The translations under genes and the position numbers were made by a program. From assembly GCA_023415725.1 (NCBI GenBank), contig JAEZJR010000029.1:1-8602 (forward strand): a stretch of 8,602 bases of DNA, read 5' to 3'. This DNA is from Acidobacteriota bacterium. Its GTDB lineage: Bacteria; Acidobacteriota; Blastocatellia; Pyrinomonadales; Pyrinomonadaceae. The notes beneath the pieces were generated by a model. That model had not been told where the DNA came from, did no database searches, and saw only the letters and a list, made by a program, of their open reading frames with translations. This document shows positions 1 through 7,923 of this stretch, in pieces; position 1 is the stretch's first letter; every line of letters begins with the position of its first letter.

Positions 1-6
1 TAAAGG

Positions 7-40
7 AAGGGCCGTTCGCTTGCAAGGGAACGGCCCTTTT
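7..40. terminator. Intrinsic terminator hairpin downstream of priA
   Basis: An 11-bp perfect stem (7-17 pairing with 28-38, core GGGCCGTTC/GAACGGCCC) encloses a 10-base loop. On the plus strand it ends in TTTT (37-40), which would stop a gene entering from outside the left edge. On the minus strand it lies 34 bases past the priA stop codon and is followed by TTCCTTTA, a broken T-tract. It could therefore act in both directions between convergent genes. The hairpin is seen directly. Use in both directions is inferred, and the gene to the left is outside the window. Confidence 0.75.
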
Positions 41-72
41 AGCGTATCTGAGCATCATTATAACGGTGATTG

Positions 73-2544
73 CTATAACATACTTACCGGATCCACCTCT
101 ACGTTGATAGCCCTTAGATCACAACCTGAAACCTCCGCGCGAGCTGCGGCCCCCGAAAGCAAATTCCTTAATTCCTTCCGATTGGATGATTTAACGATAA
201 TGTGTATCCTGTGTTCCCCTTTCAGTCTCGCTATCGACGCAGCTGCCGGGCCCAGAATCCGGCAGGTTCCGTCACTGTTCTCCTGATCAAGAGAGTCCCG
301 GAAAATTCTCGCATAACGGTTGGCCCTCGCGAGGTCGGGATGACGTATCAGAATAAGGGCGAGGCCCATGAACGGTGGATACCCCATCCGTTCGCGAAAC
401 CGTATCTCGTGCTCGTAAAAGCGCTCGTATTTCTGATCGACCGCGTATCGCAACGCGTAATGCTCAGGATGATACGTTTGGATAAGCACCCGGCCCGATA
501 GGTCCCCCCTTCCCGCCCTGCCAGCCACCTGCGTCAGCAATTGAAAGGTCCGTTCTGCCGAGCGAAAGTCAGGGAGCCCTAAGCCGATATCCACCGAAAT
601 AACTCCAACCAGGGTCACATTGTGGAAATCGTGGCCTTTAGCAAGCATCTGCGTACCTACGAGCATGTCGATCTCCCCGCTATCGAACGACAGGAGTTTG
701 CGGTCGATTTCACCCTTTCGCTTCATCGTATCGCGGTCGATACGCTCTATACGCAGGTTAGGGAAGCGGTTAGCCAGGATATCCTCGAGCTGTTCGGTGC
801 CTTGCCCAATAAAGTAAAGGAACTCGCTTTCGCAAAACGGGCATTCGCGCGGGACCGGCACAGTGTAATTGCAGTAGTGACAAACGATACGGCCGTCGCG
901 TTTATGGTAAGTGAGCGTGATATCGCAATTAACGCAACGCAGTGATTCCCCGCAGCTTCGGCATAGTACGAACGATGAAAAGCCCCGCCGGTTGAGTAGG
1001 ATGATCGACTGTTCACCTTTTGCGTGGGTTTCGTCGATCGCCCGGAAAAGATGATCAGAGACAACGACATCCTTCCCAGCTCTTTTGAACACCTCACGCA
1101 TATCGACCAACTCGGCCGTCGCCATCGGCCGCCCACCGATGCGATTTTTCAATTGAAGGTAGGTGTATTTTCCGTTTCGGGCGTTGTGGAAAGATTCCAA
1201 CGACGGGGTGGCGGAACCAAGAACGACCACGCCGCCGTTGCGGTTAGCACGCATTACAGCGAGGTCGCGGGCATTATAGAAGGGGGACTCGCTTTGGCGG
1301 TATGAAGTGTCATGTTCCTCGTCGATGATGATCAATCCCAGATCGGTGACCGGGGCGAAGATCGCAGACCTTGTCCCGATGACCACGCGAGCAGTTCCTG
1401 AATGTATCCTCCGCCATTCGTCGTATCGCTCGCCGGGCGAAAGATTTGAATGAAGAATTGCTACGGCGTTGCCGAATGCTCGTCGAAGCCGTCGGGAAAA
1501 TATCGGCGTCAAGGCGATCTCGGGAACGAGCATAATAGCTCCTCTCCCGAGGGCAAGAGCATGTCGCATCGCCCGGATGTATATCTCTGTCTTCCCGCTG
1601 CCCGTAACCCCGTGCAGCAGGAACGTACGGAAGGCCTCTTCGTCTAAGGCCGCCGATATCTTTTCGAATACTCTTGCTTGATCAGGATTTAACGTCAGGT
1701 CCGTCGGGTTAGGAAGTTCAGCTGCTCGCAGTGGATCTCGATACACTTCCTGAATTCCGATCTCCACGATCCCTCTTCGAGCAAGTGTGTTGATCGGTGA
1801 TGCCCCCACATCCGCCTGTTCTAAAAGGTCCGAATAGAGCATCTCGCCTGAATTAGCAGTCAGAGCGTCAACGACCTTGGTCTGCGGTTCGGTGAGGGGT
1901 TTTCCACCATTGGGAATAAAGACGAGCTTTACCGTCTTCTGACGCTTCGGCTTTACGGAGGGGGCGGACATTTGCTGGCGAGTGGTTATCAATCCATCCG
2001 AAGCAAGTTCCCGGATCGCTCGTTTGGTGCCCGTTTCGCCGAATTCACGTGCGACTTCCGCGACCGGCACTTCTTCCTCTGCCGCGATGCGGGAAAGTAC
2101 TTTCCAACGCAGCGCTCTTTGGTTCGAATTTCTGGAGACCTCGAGATGTCCCTTCGACGTGGCCGCTGCGATCTGTTCAACGGTTGTGTTGATGCCGGCC
2201 GGTAAGGAAGCCTTTAACATCTCGCCCCAGGAGGCAAGATAATATTCGGAGGCCCATTCAGTGAGTTGTAGGATATCCTCGGAAATCGGAGGTTCCGGGT
2301 CCACAAGCTCGGCAACGTCCCTTATTATGGATGGATCCAACTCCCCAGTTAAACGTTCCGGAAATGCCACCGCGTAGCCCGTCAGAGTTCGATTTCCAAA
2401 TGGAACGAGAAGCCGTGCGCCGCGTTTAACGAGCCGTGAAAAGGACGCCGGCAACTTATACGTAAAATTCTTGCGTACGGGAAGCGGCAAAGCCACTTCT
2501 ACGTAAACGGGAGCATCAGTTTCAGTTGACTCAGATAGGGGCAT
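73..2544 (-). CDS. priA: Primosomal protein N' (PriA), replication-restart DNA helicase
   Basis: PriA is the 3'-5' superfamily 2 helicase that recognises stalled forks and reloads the replicative helicase in the cytoplasm. The 823-residue product shows an N-terminal 3'-DNA-binding domain (about 10-115), a winged-helix region (about 130-270), and a helicase core with Walker A GVTGSGKT (312-319), PEIALTP (341-347), DEEH (408-411), GSATPS (443-448) and motif VI QVAGRAGRG (672-680). The zinc-binding insert keeps all eight cysteines: C528, C531, C537, C540, C555, C558, C568 and C571. A conserved C-terminal domain ends in VDPVSML. It is longer than E. coli PriA (about 730 residues), with the extra length mainly before the helicase core. 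The ATG at 2544 has no clear Shine-Dalgarno. It was chosen because the N-terminal domain begins soon after it. The gene stands alone, divergent from the 168-residue gene. No frameshift or motif loss is seen. Confidence 0.97.
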   Translation of the reverse strand: MPLSESTETDAPVYVEVALPLPVRKNFTYKLPASFSRLVKRGARLLVPFGNRTLTGYAVAFPERLTGELDPSIIRDVAELVDPEPPISEDILQLTEWASEYYLASWGEMLKASLPAGINTTVEQIAAATSKGHLEVSRNSNQRALRWKVLSRIAAEEEVPVAEVAREFGETGTKRAIRELASDGLITTRQQMSAPSVKPKRQKTVKLVFIPNGGKPLTEPQTKVVDALTANSGEMLYSDLLEQADVGASPINTLARRGIVEIGIQEVYRDPLRAAELPNPTDLTLNPDQARVFEKISAALDEEAFRTFLLHGVTGSGKTEIYIRAMRHALALGRGAIMLVPEIALTPIFSRRLRRAFGNAVAILHSNLSPGERYDEWRRIHSGTARVVIGTRSAIFAPVTDLGLIIIDEEHDTSYRQSESPFYNARDLAVMRANRNGGVVVLGSATPSLESFHNARNGKYTYLQLKNRIGGRPMATAELVDMREVFKRAGKDVVVSDHLFRAIDETHAKGEQSIILLNRRGFSSFVLCRSCGESLRCVNCDITLTYHKRDGRIVCHYCNYTVPVPRECPFCESEFLYFIGQGTEQLEDILANRFPNLRIERIDRDTMKRKGEIDRKLLSFDSGEIDMLVGTQMLAKGHDFHNVTLVGVISVDIGLGLPDFRSAERTFQLLTQVAGRAGRGDLSGRVLIQTYHPEHYALRYAVDQKYERFYEHEIRFRERMGYPPFMGLALILIRHPDLARANRYARIFRDSLDQENSDGTCRILGPAAASIARLKGEHRIHIIVKSSNRKELRNLLSGAAARAEVSGCDLRAINVEVDPVSML

Positions 2545-2617
2545 TTCAGATCGCAGTGACCTGATGATAACCTAAGGGAACTTTGGGGCGAAAACCGGCG
2601 TCTAATAGACGGTCAAT
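2545..2617. promoter_or_regulatory. Divergent intergenic region with 13-base palindrome
   Basis: This 73-base gap must hold the start signals for priA (leftward) and the 168-residue gene (rightward). A perfect 13-base palindrome, CGTCTAATAGACG, occupies 2599-2611 and ends six bases before the ATG at 2618, where an operator or a small mRNA hairpin would affect the rightward gene. A possible minus-strand -10 for priA (TATCAT, complement of 2564-2569) has only a poor -35 (TTCGCC, 17-base spacer). Neither start codon has a clear ribosome binding site. The palindrome is seen directly. Any regulatory role is inference. Confidence 0.35.
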
Positions 2618-3124
2618 ATGGAGACTCTTTTCGAGAAAGAAGAGAAACGGGGGATCAATAAGGGTTTTATTGTTGGCGGCTTGATCGGGATACTTGCGAT
2701 CGCCGCGATCATTTTCGTTGCGATGCAGCGCCCTTCAATGGAGGACCAAAAGCAAGCTGTACTTGCAGACGCCTTGCGTGAGGGTTCGCCCGAGTTTCAG
2801 GAAATAACCAAAGACATCATCATCGCCACGAGCGACGACACGGTTGAATCACCCAACGCTTTTGGGTACATCTCAATGTTCATTACCGGCAGGATTCGAA
2901 ATAAGGGCAGCCGAGTTATAAATGGGTTAGAGGTGAATGTTGCCGTGGTGGATCAATTCAATCAAACCCTAAAGGAAAAACGCGTACTCGTCGTCCCTAC
3001 CCAGATCGGCCAACTCGGCCCTGGCGATGTGATCCCCATTACTCTTTCGCTTGATGGCTTTAACAAAAAGGATGACCGAGCCAATATCCGGTGGAAGGTG
3101 ACTGCGATCCGCGTCGCAAGTTGA
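2618..3124 (+). CDS. Membrane-anchored DUF2393/FxLYD-like beta-domain protein
   Basis: I do not recognise a specific function. The 168-residue product has a charged N-terminus (1-15), one transmembrane helix (about 16-36, rich in Gly, Ile and Ala) and an extracytoplasmic part after it. Residues about 85-165 alternate in the pattern of a small beta-sandwich: GRIRNKGSRVINGLEVNVAV, then a strand ending in VLVVP, then LGPGDVIPITLSLDG. 'Non-covalent addition' domains of the FxLYD, DUF3426 and DUF2393 types share this pattern, in which a residual 'G.i.N.g....' strand is followed by a 'l.pG....' turn. With no lipobox or cleavage site it should stay anchored by its N-terminal helix. It is the only plus-strand gene and is divergent from priA. 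Its TGA touches the stop of the ABC ATPase on the opposite strand. No ribosome binding site is apparent. The fold assignment is moderate and the role is unknown. Confidence 0.85.
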   Translation: METLFEKEEKRGINKGFIVGGLIGILAIAAIIFVAMQRPSMEDQKQAVLADALREGSPEFQEITKDIIIATSDDTVESPNAFGYISMFITGRIRNKGSRVINGLEVNVAVVDQFNQTLKEKRVLVVPTQIGQLGPGDVIPITLSLDGFNKKDDRANIRWKVTAIRVAS

Positions 3125-4066
3125 TCAGCTCTCGGTTTTGTTAACGAAAAGTTCCTCGAGGGACTGTTTCACTGGAACGACCGAGATCAGGCTCCCGCCT
3201 TCTGTCCGTGCCGCTGCAAGCACTCCGTCGATCTCGTTTTCCAACTCCACTCTCACTCTCGCACCGCTCGCGGTGTTTTCTATTTCGTAATTGCGATTTC
3301 CATTAAGCCGGCCCGCCAATTGTTGAGAATCTATACCGCGTAAACTCACCTCGAAGACCTGATTTCCTGCGTGCGAAACGAGCAGATCATCAAGTCGACC
3401 AGTTGCAGCAAGTTTTCCTCTTCGTAAGATCGCGACCTCATCGCATAAAGCTTCCACGTCGGAAAGAATGTGAGTGGACATGAAGACGGTCTTCCCCTCC
3501 TCGCGAAGTTCACCGATCAACTCACGGATCTCGCGACGGCCGATCGGGTCGAGTCCGCTCATAGGCTCGTCCAGAAATACGACCTTCGGATCGTTGACAA
3601 GTGACTGGGCGAGACCGACTCGCTGTAGCATTCCCTTCGAAAACTTCCGTAATTGCCTGCCCCAATCCTTCTCATTTAGCCCGACCTTCGTTAACAGTTC
3701 TTCGGTTCTGGCCTTTCCAACGTTTGACGGTAAATTGAATACATCCGCGAAATATGTGAGAAGTTCGCGTGGGGTCAAATAGTCATAGAAATAGGGATTT
3801 TCAGGCGAGTAACCTATCTCCCCGTGCACAGCAATATCGGAAATACTTTTGCCCAGGATCCTAGCCGAGCCGGAGGTCGGGTACAGAAGTCCCATTAAGA
3901 TCTTTATCGTCGTGGTTTTACCTGCGCCATTTCCGCCGAGGAATCCAAAAATTTGTCCGCCGGTGACATGGAGCGAGACTCCGTCAAGGGCACGCACGGT
4001 TTTTTTCTTCCAGAAACCGGTCTGGTAATCCTTCGTTAAATTGTCGATCTCAACTACGTAAGTCAT
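3125..4066 (-). CDS. ABC-2 type exporter ATP-binding protein
   Basis: This is the cytoplasmic ATPase that would power the membrane permease encoded two genes upstream in the same operon. The 313-residue product has Walker A GGNGAGKT (44-51), Walker B VVFLDEP (162-168) with catalytic E167, the D-loop SGLD (170-173) and the H-loop histidine H199. Two motifs deviate from the consensus: the signature is FSKGM (142-146) instead of LSGGQ, and the Q-loop position falls at E89 within YSPENP (86-91) instead of glutamine. Such variants are known in ABC-2 ATPases from this kind of bacterium, so activity is still likely. A C-terminal extension of about 90 residues (225-313) ends in a VKQSLEELFV segment, typical of the CcmA/NatA-type group. 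The ATG at 4066 lies 7 bases after the TPR gene's stop, so the two are co-transcribed and probably coupled. The substrate is unknown. Confidence 0.94.
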   Translation of the reverse strand: MTYVVEIDNLTKDYQTGFWKKKTVRALDGVSLHVTGGQIFGFLGGNGAGKTTTIKILMGLLYPTSGSARILGKSISDIAVHGEIGYSPENPYFYDYLTPRELLTYFADVFNLPSNVGKARTEELLTKVGLNEKDWGRQLRKFSKGMLQRVGLAQSLVNDPKVVFLDEPMSGLDPIGRREIRELIGELREEGKTVFMSTHILSDVEALCDEVAILRRGKLAATGRLDDLLVSHAGNQVFEVSLRGIDSQQLAGRLNGNRNYEIENTASGARVRVELENEIDGVLAAARTEGGSLISVVPVKQSLEELFVNKTES

Positions 4067-4073
4067 GGCTGTA

Positions 4074-5009
4074 TCAATTGTTCAGAGGCTTCGGGATCGT
4101 GGAGTCGCTCCTCAAACCGATCGTGCATTTCGAATCGTCGTATTTATAAGGCGTCCCGCCCGGGTCTACCAAATTATTCGACGCATCAATGCGAAGATCC
4201 CCGTGTTCCAAGCGGATAGATTGAAGTCGCGAGAACAATGGAGACAAGCTGGAGGGGCAGTTCCCGGTATTTTCCTTGATCGATGCCAAGACGGAATTCA
4301 CCGCCTCTATTTCTTCAAGTGAATCCAACTCCATAAGACGTAGCTGGGCGTTTCTCTTGCTTTGCTCGTCTTCCGCCTCCGCCAGCATCTGCTCATACAT
4401 TGCTCGGGCCACAGCTCGACTACCTCCACGGGTGAGCATCGCTGCCGCCATCTGCCTCATAAACGGAGGGGCTCCCGGTATCTTTGAGCCGGTCTCGTAA
4501 ATTTCTGCGGCCGCAGCGTAGTCCTTATTACGCCAGTAAATGTAACCGAGGTACTGATAAAGCCGCCAGTTTTCTGGATTATTCTGTATCCCCTTTTTTG
4601 TTAGGGCTATGGCTTGTTCCCGATCGATAGCAGGCAGTACCACAGCCCCAAACGAATAAGCTGCGTTAAATTTGGGATCAAGATCGGTCGCGTTATCCAG
4701 GTAGGGAAAGAGAAGCCGCGGATTGAGTGAATTGAGATTCTCGACGTTTATCGTGTCGTCAGTGCTGTTAACGATTTTCCCGCCAAGATATTGCAATGAA
4801 AGTATCCAATACCAATCTGCGACCAATCCCTCCGCTCCGAGAAGGTATCCCTTCAAATGTTTTCCTTGCAAAGCGAGGTCTGAGTCTGCGTAACTTGGAG
4901 GAAGAGGTGGACGCATCGCGTCCATTTTTGAACTAAGCAGCGACGCAACAATGAGCGCCGATAACATCACCGAAAATGCCAAGAGGTATTTTCTCGTGTT
5001 GGAACTCAT
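4074..5009 (-). CDS. Membrane-anchored TPR protein within ABC exporter operon
   Basis: The 311-residue protein begins with a single transmembrane segment (about 7-26), which places the rest outside the cytoplasmic membrane. A conserved-looking stretch, LLGAEGLVADWYWILSLQYL (56-75), is followed by TPR-type helix pairs over about 95-225, including NPENWRLYQYLGYIYWRNKD (144-163). The last 70 residues change character: a short helix (PSSLSPLFSRL), then DPGGTPYKY (282-290) and a strand with C295. This resembles the 'DPWGNPYxY' end of GspG-type pseudopilins. C251 and C295 could form a disulfide if exported. The ATG is immediately adjacent to the permease TAA (TAAATG), with no Shine-Dalgarno, so translation probably depends on coupling. 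Its place between permease and ATPase suggests an accessory subunit of the exporter. Its molecular role is unknown. Confidence 0.88.
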   Translation of the reverse strand: MSSNTRKYLLAFSVMLSALIVASLLSSKMDAMRPPLPPSYADSDLALQGKHLKGYLLGAEGLVADWYWILSLQYLGGKIVNSTDDTINVENLNSLNPRLLFPYLDNATDLDPKFNAAYSFGAVVLPAIDREQAIALTKKGIQNNPENWRLYQYLGYIYWRNKDYAAAAEIYETGSKIPGAPPFMRQMAAAMLTRGGSRAVARAMYEQMLAEAEDEQSKRNAQLRLMELDSLEEIEAVNSVLASIKENTGNCPSSLSPLFSRLQSIRLEHGDLRIDASNNLVDPGGTPYKYDDSKCTIGLRSDSTIPKPLNN

Positions 5010-5780
5010 TTATTTAAAATCGCGAGCGGAAAAGATCAATATCGCGATAGTCATCATTACGGCAATATACGCGACAGCGTATCCGAATGCACCGAAGATC
5101 AACGTGCCGCCCGGGACGATGCCCAGTGCCGCTTCGGTCCGGAAGCTGAACAACGAAAGATTGGGAAGTAGGTAATATATCGCTTCAAGAAGATAGGCAG
5201 CGGCCGGTGATTTCATTACAGAGCCGAGATCCCTGAGCGATGAGCTGAGGTGCCCAATGATGAACACCATGAATGTGAGGAGGGCCGATAAAGCTGGAGT
5301 CGAGAATGATGAAAATACGATCGCTACTGCAGTAACGATCATCAACTCGAAGTAAATGAGCAGAACGGACGCCCACGCGGGACCGATCAGTTCCGTGCCT
5401 TTTACATAAAGCAAAGCCAACGTAACGCCGACACCCATTATCGCAGTATTCACCGCGAGGGTCGCGCACAGGCCAAGATATTTGCCGATGATGAACTCAC
5501 TTCGCCGTATCGGCTTCGACAGCAAGCCGTACACGGTCCGCTTCTCGATCTCCTTGGAGACAAGCCCCACCCCGACAAAGATGGCGATAAATGCGCCGAA
5601 CAATAACATTGCGTTCAGCCCAACATTCACGATCGTCCGCGCCTCCTGGCCGTCCGTCAGGTCACCCAACAAAACAGCGCAGGCTGTAAGCAACAGCACG
5701 AAGAGGACCAGATTATAGAGAATCCTGTCGCGAATCGCTTCGCGAAACGTGTTCTTTGCTATCGAATAGATGCGTTTCAC
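5010..5780 (-). CDS. ABC-2 type transporter permease subunit
   Basis: This 256-residue integral membrane protein is the likely channel partner of the ATPase two genes downstream. It has about six hydrophobic segments (roughly 22-40, 54-74, 102-125, 137-158, 163-179 and 228-250). The cytoplasmic motif EIEKRTVYGLLSKPIRRSEF (77-96), followed by IIGKYLG, is the hallmark of NosY/COG1277-type ABC-2 permeases. Only one permease and one ATPase are encoded, so the working transporter would be a homodimer of each. The start is GTG at 5780. An in-frame TAG lies two codons upstream, so no earlier start exists, and there is no clear Shine-Dalgarno. This is the first gene of a three-gene minus-strand operon. 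Any promoter lies in the 97 bases upstream or further back in the ligase gene. The family does not fix the substrate. Confidence 0.93.
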   Translation of the reverse strand: MKRIYSIAKNTFREAIRDRILYNLVLFVLLLTACAVLLGDLTDGQEARTIVNVGLNAMLLFGAFIAIFVGVGLVSKEIEKRTVYGLLSKPIRRSEFIIGKYLGLCATLAVNTAIMGVGVTLALLYVKGTELIGPAWASVLLIYFELMIVTAVAIVFSSFSTPALSALLTFMVFIIGHLSSSLRDLGSVMKSPAAAYLLEAIYYLLPNLSLFSFRTEAALGIVPGGTLIFGAFGYAVAYIAVMMTIAILIFSARDFK

Positions 5781-5877
5781 AGTCTAACGAGCAATGTAAT
5801 GGAATAGAGTGGCGGCCCGCGATTGCGGCCTACCTATCTTAGATCATTTTGCAGGATCTGAAAACCTTTGGTTCGAA
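5781..5877. other. Intergenic gap before the ABC operon
   Basis: These 97 bases separate the ligase stop codon from the GTG of the permease. Two weak inverted repeats are present: 5814-5830 (GGCC arms with one bulged C, loop GATT) and 5841-5859 (AGATC/GATCT, 9-base loop). Neither has a T-tract on the minus strand, so I do not call a terminator. A TAAGAT on the minus strand (complement of 5837-5842) could serve as a -10, but its -35 is poor. The operon may be transcribed from here or by read-through from the ligase gene. Confidence 0.3.
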
Positions 5878-7890
5878 TCAATTTCCGGGATCATTGCCGC
5901 TGGCCAACTCGAAAGGCATTTTCATTCTTTCTTCAGGAAAGCGGATGTCGCGTTCGGATATCACCGCGTAGATACAGTCGTAGGGTTCCAGATCCATCAC
6001 GGCTTTATAATTGGCATCGTTGAACGCCAACTCCGTTGCCTTCTTCGACCCGAATTCGATCAGCGCGAGCCAAGTGTTTGCAGATACACTATCAATCGAG
6101 CGCGCTCGATTGGCCACCGCCTCTGACTCGAGCACCTTTCCGTTCAACGAAAGGATTACCGAATATCTGGCGAGGACGAATACAGAATGCGGATACATGA
6201 CCGCTGCCTCAGCAAGGCTTTGTTCCGCGCCGTTAATATTCCCGGCGAGGAATTGGGCAGAAGCCAGGTAAGAATAGTCGGCTGAAGATGCCTTCCCGAT
6301 TCGTATGGATTCTCTAATGAGTTGTGCCGATTCTTCGAACCGCCCTTCCTTAAATAACCGTATTCCAAGATAGTATGCGGGTTCCGGGTTTTCTTTATCG
6401 AATGCACGAGCCTGATCATAAAAGTTCTTGGCCACGTCGTTATTTGGCTCTGAATGACCTTCTTTGGTTAGAATCACACTCGCGACCCGGGTCCCGCAGA
6501 GCACCATCATACAAATGGCAACCGCCACTCCGCACCACCGAAACCCTCTGAGAGAAGAGCCATACTGACGCAAAGGTGTTTGGGCCGTGGTTTTACTTAC
6601 CGTCCGGACTAACACAGCCAGCACGAAGAAAAACACGATTCCATTCTGAACGAGGCGAAAAGAGTAAGACGTGACCAAGGAGCTAAGCAGAAACAAAAGC
6701 AAGGCAATCGACGCTGCAAAGGCATGAGGAGGAATCGAATCATGCTTTTTCAGGGCCCGTATGATAGTTCCTACTACTCCGATCAAAAACCAACAGAATA
6801 TGCCTGCTCCGACAATTCCTAATTCAGATGCTATTTGAAGGTATTCATTATGGGCCCGCTCCGGGATATTTGACTCAGCCTGGCTGAGTGTCGGGTCCGT
6901 CGGATTCTGGAGGGCGTATTCTGAGCGATAACGGTTGACCTCAAACCCGAAATTGTCCGCGCCGACACCCAACATGGGCTTGTCGGCGATCATTTCCAGT
7001 CCAAGAGTGAGCATCAACTTGCGGAAGTCATTGCTTCCACTTATGTGCTCTTTATCGCTGAACCTCGAAACAGTCGGCGATGTTGAGTCGGAAATCAGCC
7101 ATGGGACCATGTTCAATAGCACCGTGGTCCCCAAAAGCGCGACGGCCACTACTCCGACTCTTAGACGCAGTCGATAAAAGCGCTTGAAAACGAGAGTTCC
7201 AAGAGTAACAGCAATAATTCCTGTTGCGAAAAGCCCGATCGCGGTGCGGCTCGCGCTTACGTAAACCATTAGCGACAAAAGAACCAGGCTTATTGTGAAC
7301 AAATAGAACCGTTTTCCCCTTGCTCCGATCGCCGCCAACAGCAGTAGAGGCAGCAGAGTATTAACCTGCTCACCCCACTTAGAATAAATGATACCTAGAG
7401 CCGAGCCTCGACCAATGATAAGGATCGTGAAGTAACCGAGTATGGCAAGGATAGAAAAAAATAAAAGGGGCAGGGAGAGCGCTGAAAGGAGTTGGGAATA
7501 AGAGTTCCGCGCCTGCAACAGCAGCCGAAAGCAGATATAGAAGCTTAAATATATCGCCCAGACGAGGGTGTGGTGTGCCGCAGATTTCGGTGAATTGCTC
7601 CACGCTGCTGAAAGTGCACTCCAACTTATGAAGGCGATTATCGGAATGACGATCAACCACCATTCTGTGAAATCAAGTTGGAGCGACCGGACTCTCGAAT
7701 GTGAGGTTCCGAAAGACAAAAAAACCAGTAAAACTGCTGATGCCAGAAACTCTATTCGCCATGGGAGCATGAACGTGTCCCAAACCGGCTGAATCGAAAC
7801 TGTTAGGGAGAGCATCATGACCGCGAGCCCCATCGCAAATGGTTTTGTTGGGCTTAGGGGCAATCGACTGATCTGGGTTCTGAGGCTCAT
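5878..7890 (-). CDS. Wzy_C (O-antigen ligase-like) membrane protein with TPR tail
   Basis: Wzy_C proteins transfer lipid-linked glycans on the periplasmic side of the membrane, either onto lipid A core (WaaL), onto growing polymers (Wzy) or onto proteins (PglL/TfpO). The 670-residue product has about 12 transmembrane segments across 20-430 plus one near 452-473. The family signature is present: SASRTAIGL (212-220, arginine R215), a large periplasmic loop (about 265-350) holding IADKPMLGVGADNF (301-314), and RAHNEYLQIASELGIVGAG (345-363) with H347. Residues about 484-640 form TPR-type repeats, probably periplasmic. It lies directly downstream of the pilin gene on the same strand, so a pilin O-oligosaccharyltransferase role is plausible. 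O-antigen or polysaccharide ligation remains equally possible from sequence alone. The ATG at 7890 lacks a clear Shine-Dalgarno and lies 34 bases past the pilin terminator's T-tract. Confidence 0.9.
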   Translation of the reverse strand: MSLRTQISRLPLSPTKPFAMGLAVMMLSLTVSIQPVWDTFMLPWRIEFLASAVLLVFLSFGTSHSRVRSLQLDFTEWWLIVIPIIAFISWSALSAAWSNSPKSAAHHTLVWAIYLSFYICFRLLLQARNSYSQLLSALSLPLLFFSILAILGYFTILIIGRGSALGIIYSKWGEQVNTLLPLLLLAAIGARGKRFYLFTISLVLLSLMVYVSASRTAIGLFATGIIAVTLGTLVFKRFYRLRLRVGVVAVALLGTTVLLNMVPWLISDSTSPTVSRFSDKEHISGSNDFRKLMLTLGLEMIADKPMLGVGADNFGFEVNRYRSEYALQNPTDPTLSQAESNIPERAHNEYLQIASELGIVGAGIFCWFLIGVVGTIIRALKKHDSIPPHAFAASIALLLFLLSSLVTSYSFRLVQNGIVFFFVLAVLVRTVSKTTAQTPLRQYGSSLRGFRWCGVAVAICMMVLCGTRVASVILTKEGHSEPNNDVAKNFYDQARAFDKENPEPAYYLGIRLFKEGRFEESAQLIRESIRIGKASSADYSYLASAQFLAGNINGAEQSLAEAAVMYPHSVFVLARYSVILSLNGKVLESEAVANRARSIDSVSANTWLALIEFGSKKATELAFNDANYKAVMDLEPYDCIYAVISERDIRFPEERMKMPFELASGNDPGN

Positions 7891-7923
7891 CGCTTGCTTG
7901 TGGCTGGATAGTGGCTGAATTTG

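Noticed and set aside
622..1305. Open frames of about 90-130 codons on both strands inside priA
   Set aside because: They overlap a fully intact priA with all its motifs, show no recognisable domain or ribosome binding site, and are composition-driven shadows.
2117..2129. 13-base sequence CTTTGGTTCGAAT shared with 5866-5878
   Set aside because: One copy is inside priA coding sequence. There are only two copies and no flanking similarity, so it is most likely chance.
5814..5830. GC-rich hairpin between the ligase and permease genes
   Set aside because: The stem is bulged (about 6 bp) and no T-tract follows on either strand, so a terminator call is not supported.
5837..5865. Possible sigma-70 promoter for the permease operon (TAAGAT with TTTTCA at 17 bases, minus strand)
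   Set aside because: The -35 matches poorly, and such matches are expected by chance in a gap of this size.
5869..5880. GGTTCGAATC, resembling a tRNA T-loop
   Set aside because: No acceptor, D or anticodon arms can be drawn around it, and it overlaps the end of the ligase gene.
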